From: Promethearchaeia archaeon
GTDB taxonomy: Archaea > Asgardarchaeota > Lokiarchaeia > Sigyniarchaeales > SOKP01
Reading direction: 5' to 3'
Length of the DNA stretch: 5,741 nt
Assembly: GCA_029856375.1 (NCBI GenBank)
Contig: JAHQWX010000143.1
Span: 1-5,741 of the forward strand
This document shows, piece after piece, positions 5,329 to 5,741 of this stretch. Both the position numbers and the translations under genes were made by a program. The notes beneath the pieces are model-generated. The model saw nothing but the letters and a program-made list of their open reading frames with translations, was not told the origin of the DNA and ran no database searches. Position 1 is the first letter of the stretch; each line of letters starts with the position of its first letter.

Positions 5329-5741
5329 TTATTTCTCACTCGTTTTAAAATGATTGCTATCCGAAATACATCCGGAATTAACGATTGCTTTATAGTTTTC
5401 TTTTTTATCCTGAATTGTCGGACCGCATACAAGCTGACAAAATCCACAAGATGGTCTAAAATCTTCGGCGGGTTTATCATTGCGTCCTAAATAAGTATTT
5501 TCTACCAATCTGAGAACATTTTCTGCTTCCATTCCGCCTTTCTCGACCGCTTTCGCGAACATATTTTGAACATAATTAACCACTGACTCATCTAATGGAA
5601 GTTTTTCGATGTCATCGAAACGAAACGGAGACCAAGTTGACCACTCTTTGAACCTGTTTTGCCCCGACATACTACTACATATGGCAACACAGTAAGCGTA
5701 ATTATTTCTCTTTGCAATTTTCTCTTCTATACCCGCGATTG
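5329..5741 (-). CDS. 4Fe-4S protein resembling the C-terminal region of QueG / reductive-dehalogenase-like proteins (cut by right window edge)
   Basis: The frame ending at TAA 5331-5329 stays open to the right edge, so the gene is partial: 137 codons are touched and 136 complete residues are visible. The ATG at 5670 is an internal Met (visible residue 24), not the start. Upstream of it, CVAIC (C17, C21) leads into MSGQNRFKEW. Near the end, SCGFCQLVCGPT (C98, C101, C105) then DKKENYKAIVNSG resembles the CGxCqxvCp...renYr-l--sG ending of epoxyqueuosine reductase (QueG) and reductive-dehalogenase-related double-cluster proteins. The catalytic, cobamide-binding part would lie outside the window. 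The visible part would bind Fe-S clusters in the cytosol, but only three Cys of a CxxCxxxC set are clear, so the fourth ligand must come from elsewhere (C17, C21 or C124). It is first in an operon with the winged-helix Fe-S gene. The exact subfamily is uncertain. Confidence 0.72.
   Translation of the reverse strand, partial: IAGIEEKIAKRNNYAYCVAICSSMSGQNRFKEWSTWSPFRFDDIEKLPLDESVVNYVQNMFAKAVEKGGMEAENVLRLVENTYLGRNDKPAEDFRPSCGFCQLVCGPTIQDKKENYKAIVNSGCISDSNHFKTSEK
5335..5340 (-). promoter_or_regulatory. ribosome binding site for the winged-helix Fe-S gene
   Basis: The minus strand reads AGTGAG, matching the GGTGA part of the archaeal Shine-Dalgarno consensus, nine bases before the ATG at 5325. 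It lies inside the end of the upstream coding region, as expected for an internal operon gene that cannot be leaderless. Confidence 0.45.

Noticed and set aside
5668..5670. ATG as the start of a 113-residue protein
   Set aside because: The same frame continues without a stop through to the right edge and encodes CVAIC just upstream, so this Met is internal to a longer, cut gene.

Overview
This AT-rich, gene-dense window looks archaeal. Three starts have a TATA-like box about 26-30 bases upstream with no room for a ribosome binding site, as expected for leaderless archaeal transcripts. Genes end in bare oligo-T tracts. The protein set (a Cys-rich mini-protein family, Fe-S proteins with winged-helix domains, a membrane-fused serine hydrolase) suits an anaerobic archaeon. 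An Asgard (Lokiarchaeia-like) origin is my best guess from general impression; it is not proven by anything in the window.

Layout. 2-166 (+): the 3' end of a 3-hydroxyacyl-CoA dehydrogenase gene cut by the left edge. 181-465 (-) and 521-676 (-): a tandem pair of paralogous Cys-rich small proteins of 94 and 51 aa. 677-1044: a long AT-rich gap holding divergent promoters and a few short repeats. 1045-2298 (+): a metallo-beta-lactamase-fold hydrolase of the alkylsulfatase-like group, lacking the C-terminal SCP-2-like domain. 2299-2354: a two-way oligo-T terminator between convergent genes. 2355-4052 (-): an alpha/beta serine hydrolase fused to a polytopic membrane domain. 4219-5325 (-) and 5329-5741 (-, cut by the right edge): a tight two-gene operon of Fe-S proteins. 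The first-transcribed gene resembles the C-terminal region of epoxyqueuosine reductase/reductive-dehalogenase-like proteins. The second joins a winged-helix domain, a Cys-rich middle domain with a CCCCECCC run, and a two-cluster ferredoxin domain.

The two Fe-S genes, 3 bases apart, probably act together in electron transfer or in a redox-sensing circuit. The acyl-CoA dehydrogenase fragment and the two hydrolases could fit lipid or acyl-group breakdown, but nothing in the sequence ties them into one pathway. No tRNA, rRNA, CRISPR array or mobile element was seen. The most unusual items are the mini-protein pair (including the short 51-aa member), the seven-Cys run in the winged-helix Fe-S protein, and the hydrolase-membrane fusion.
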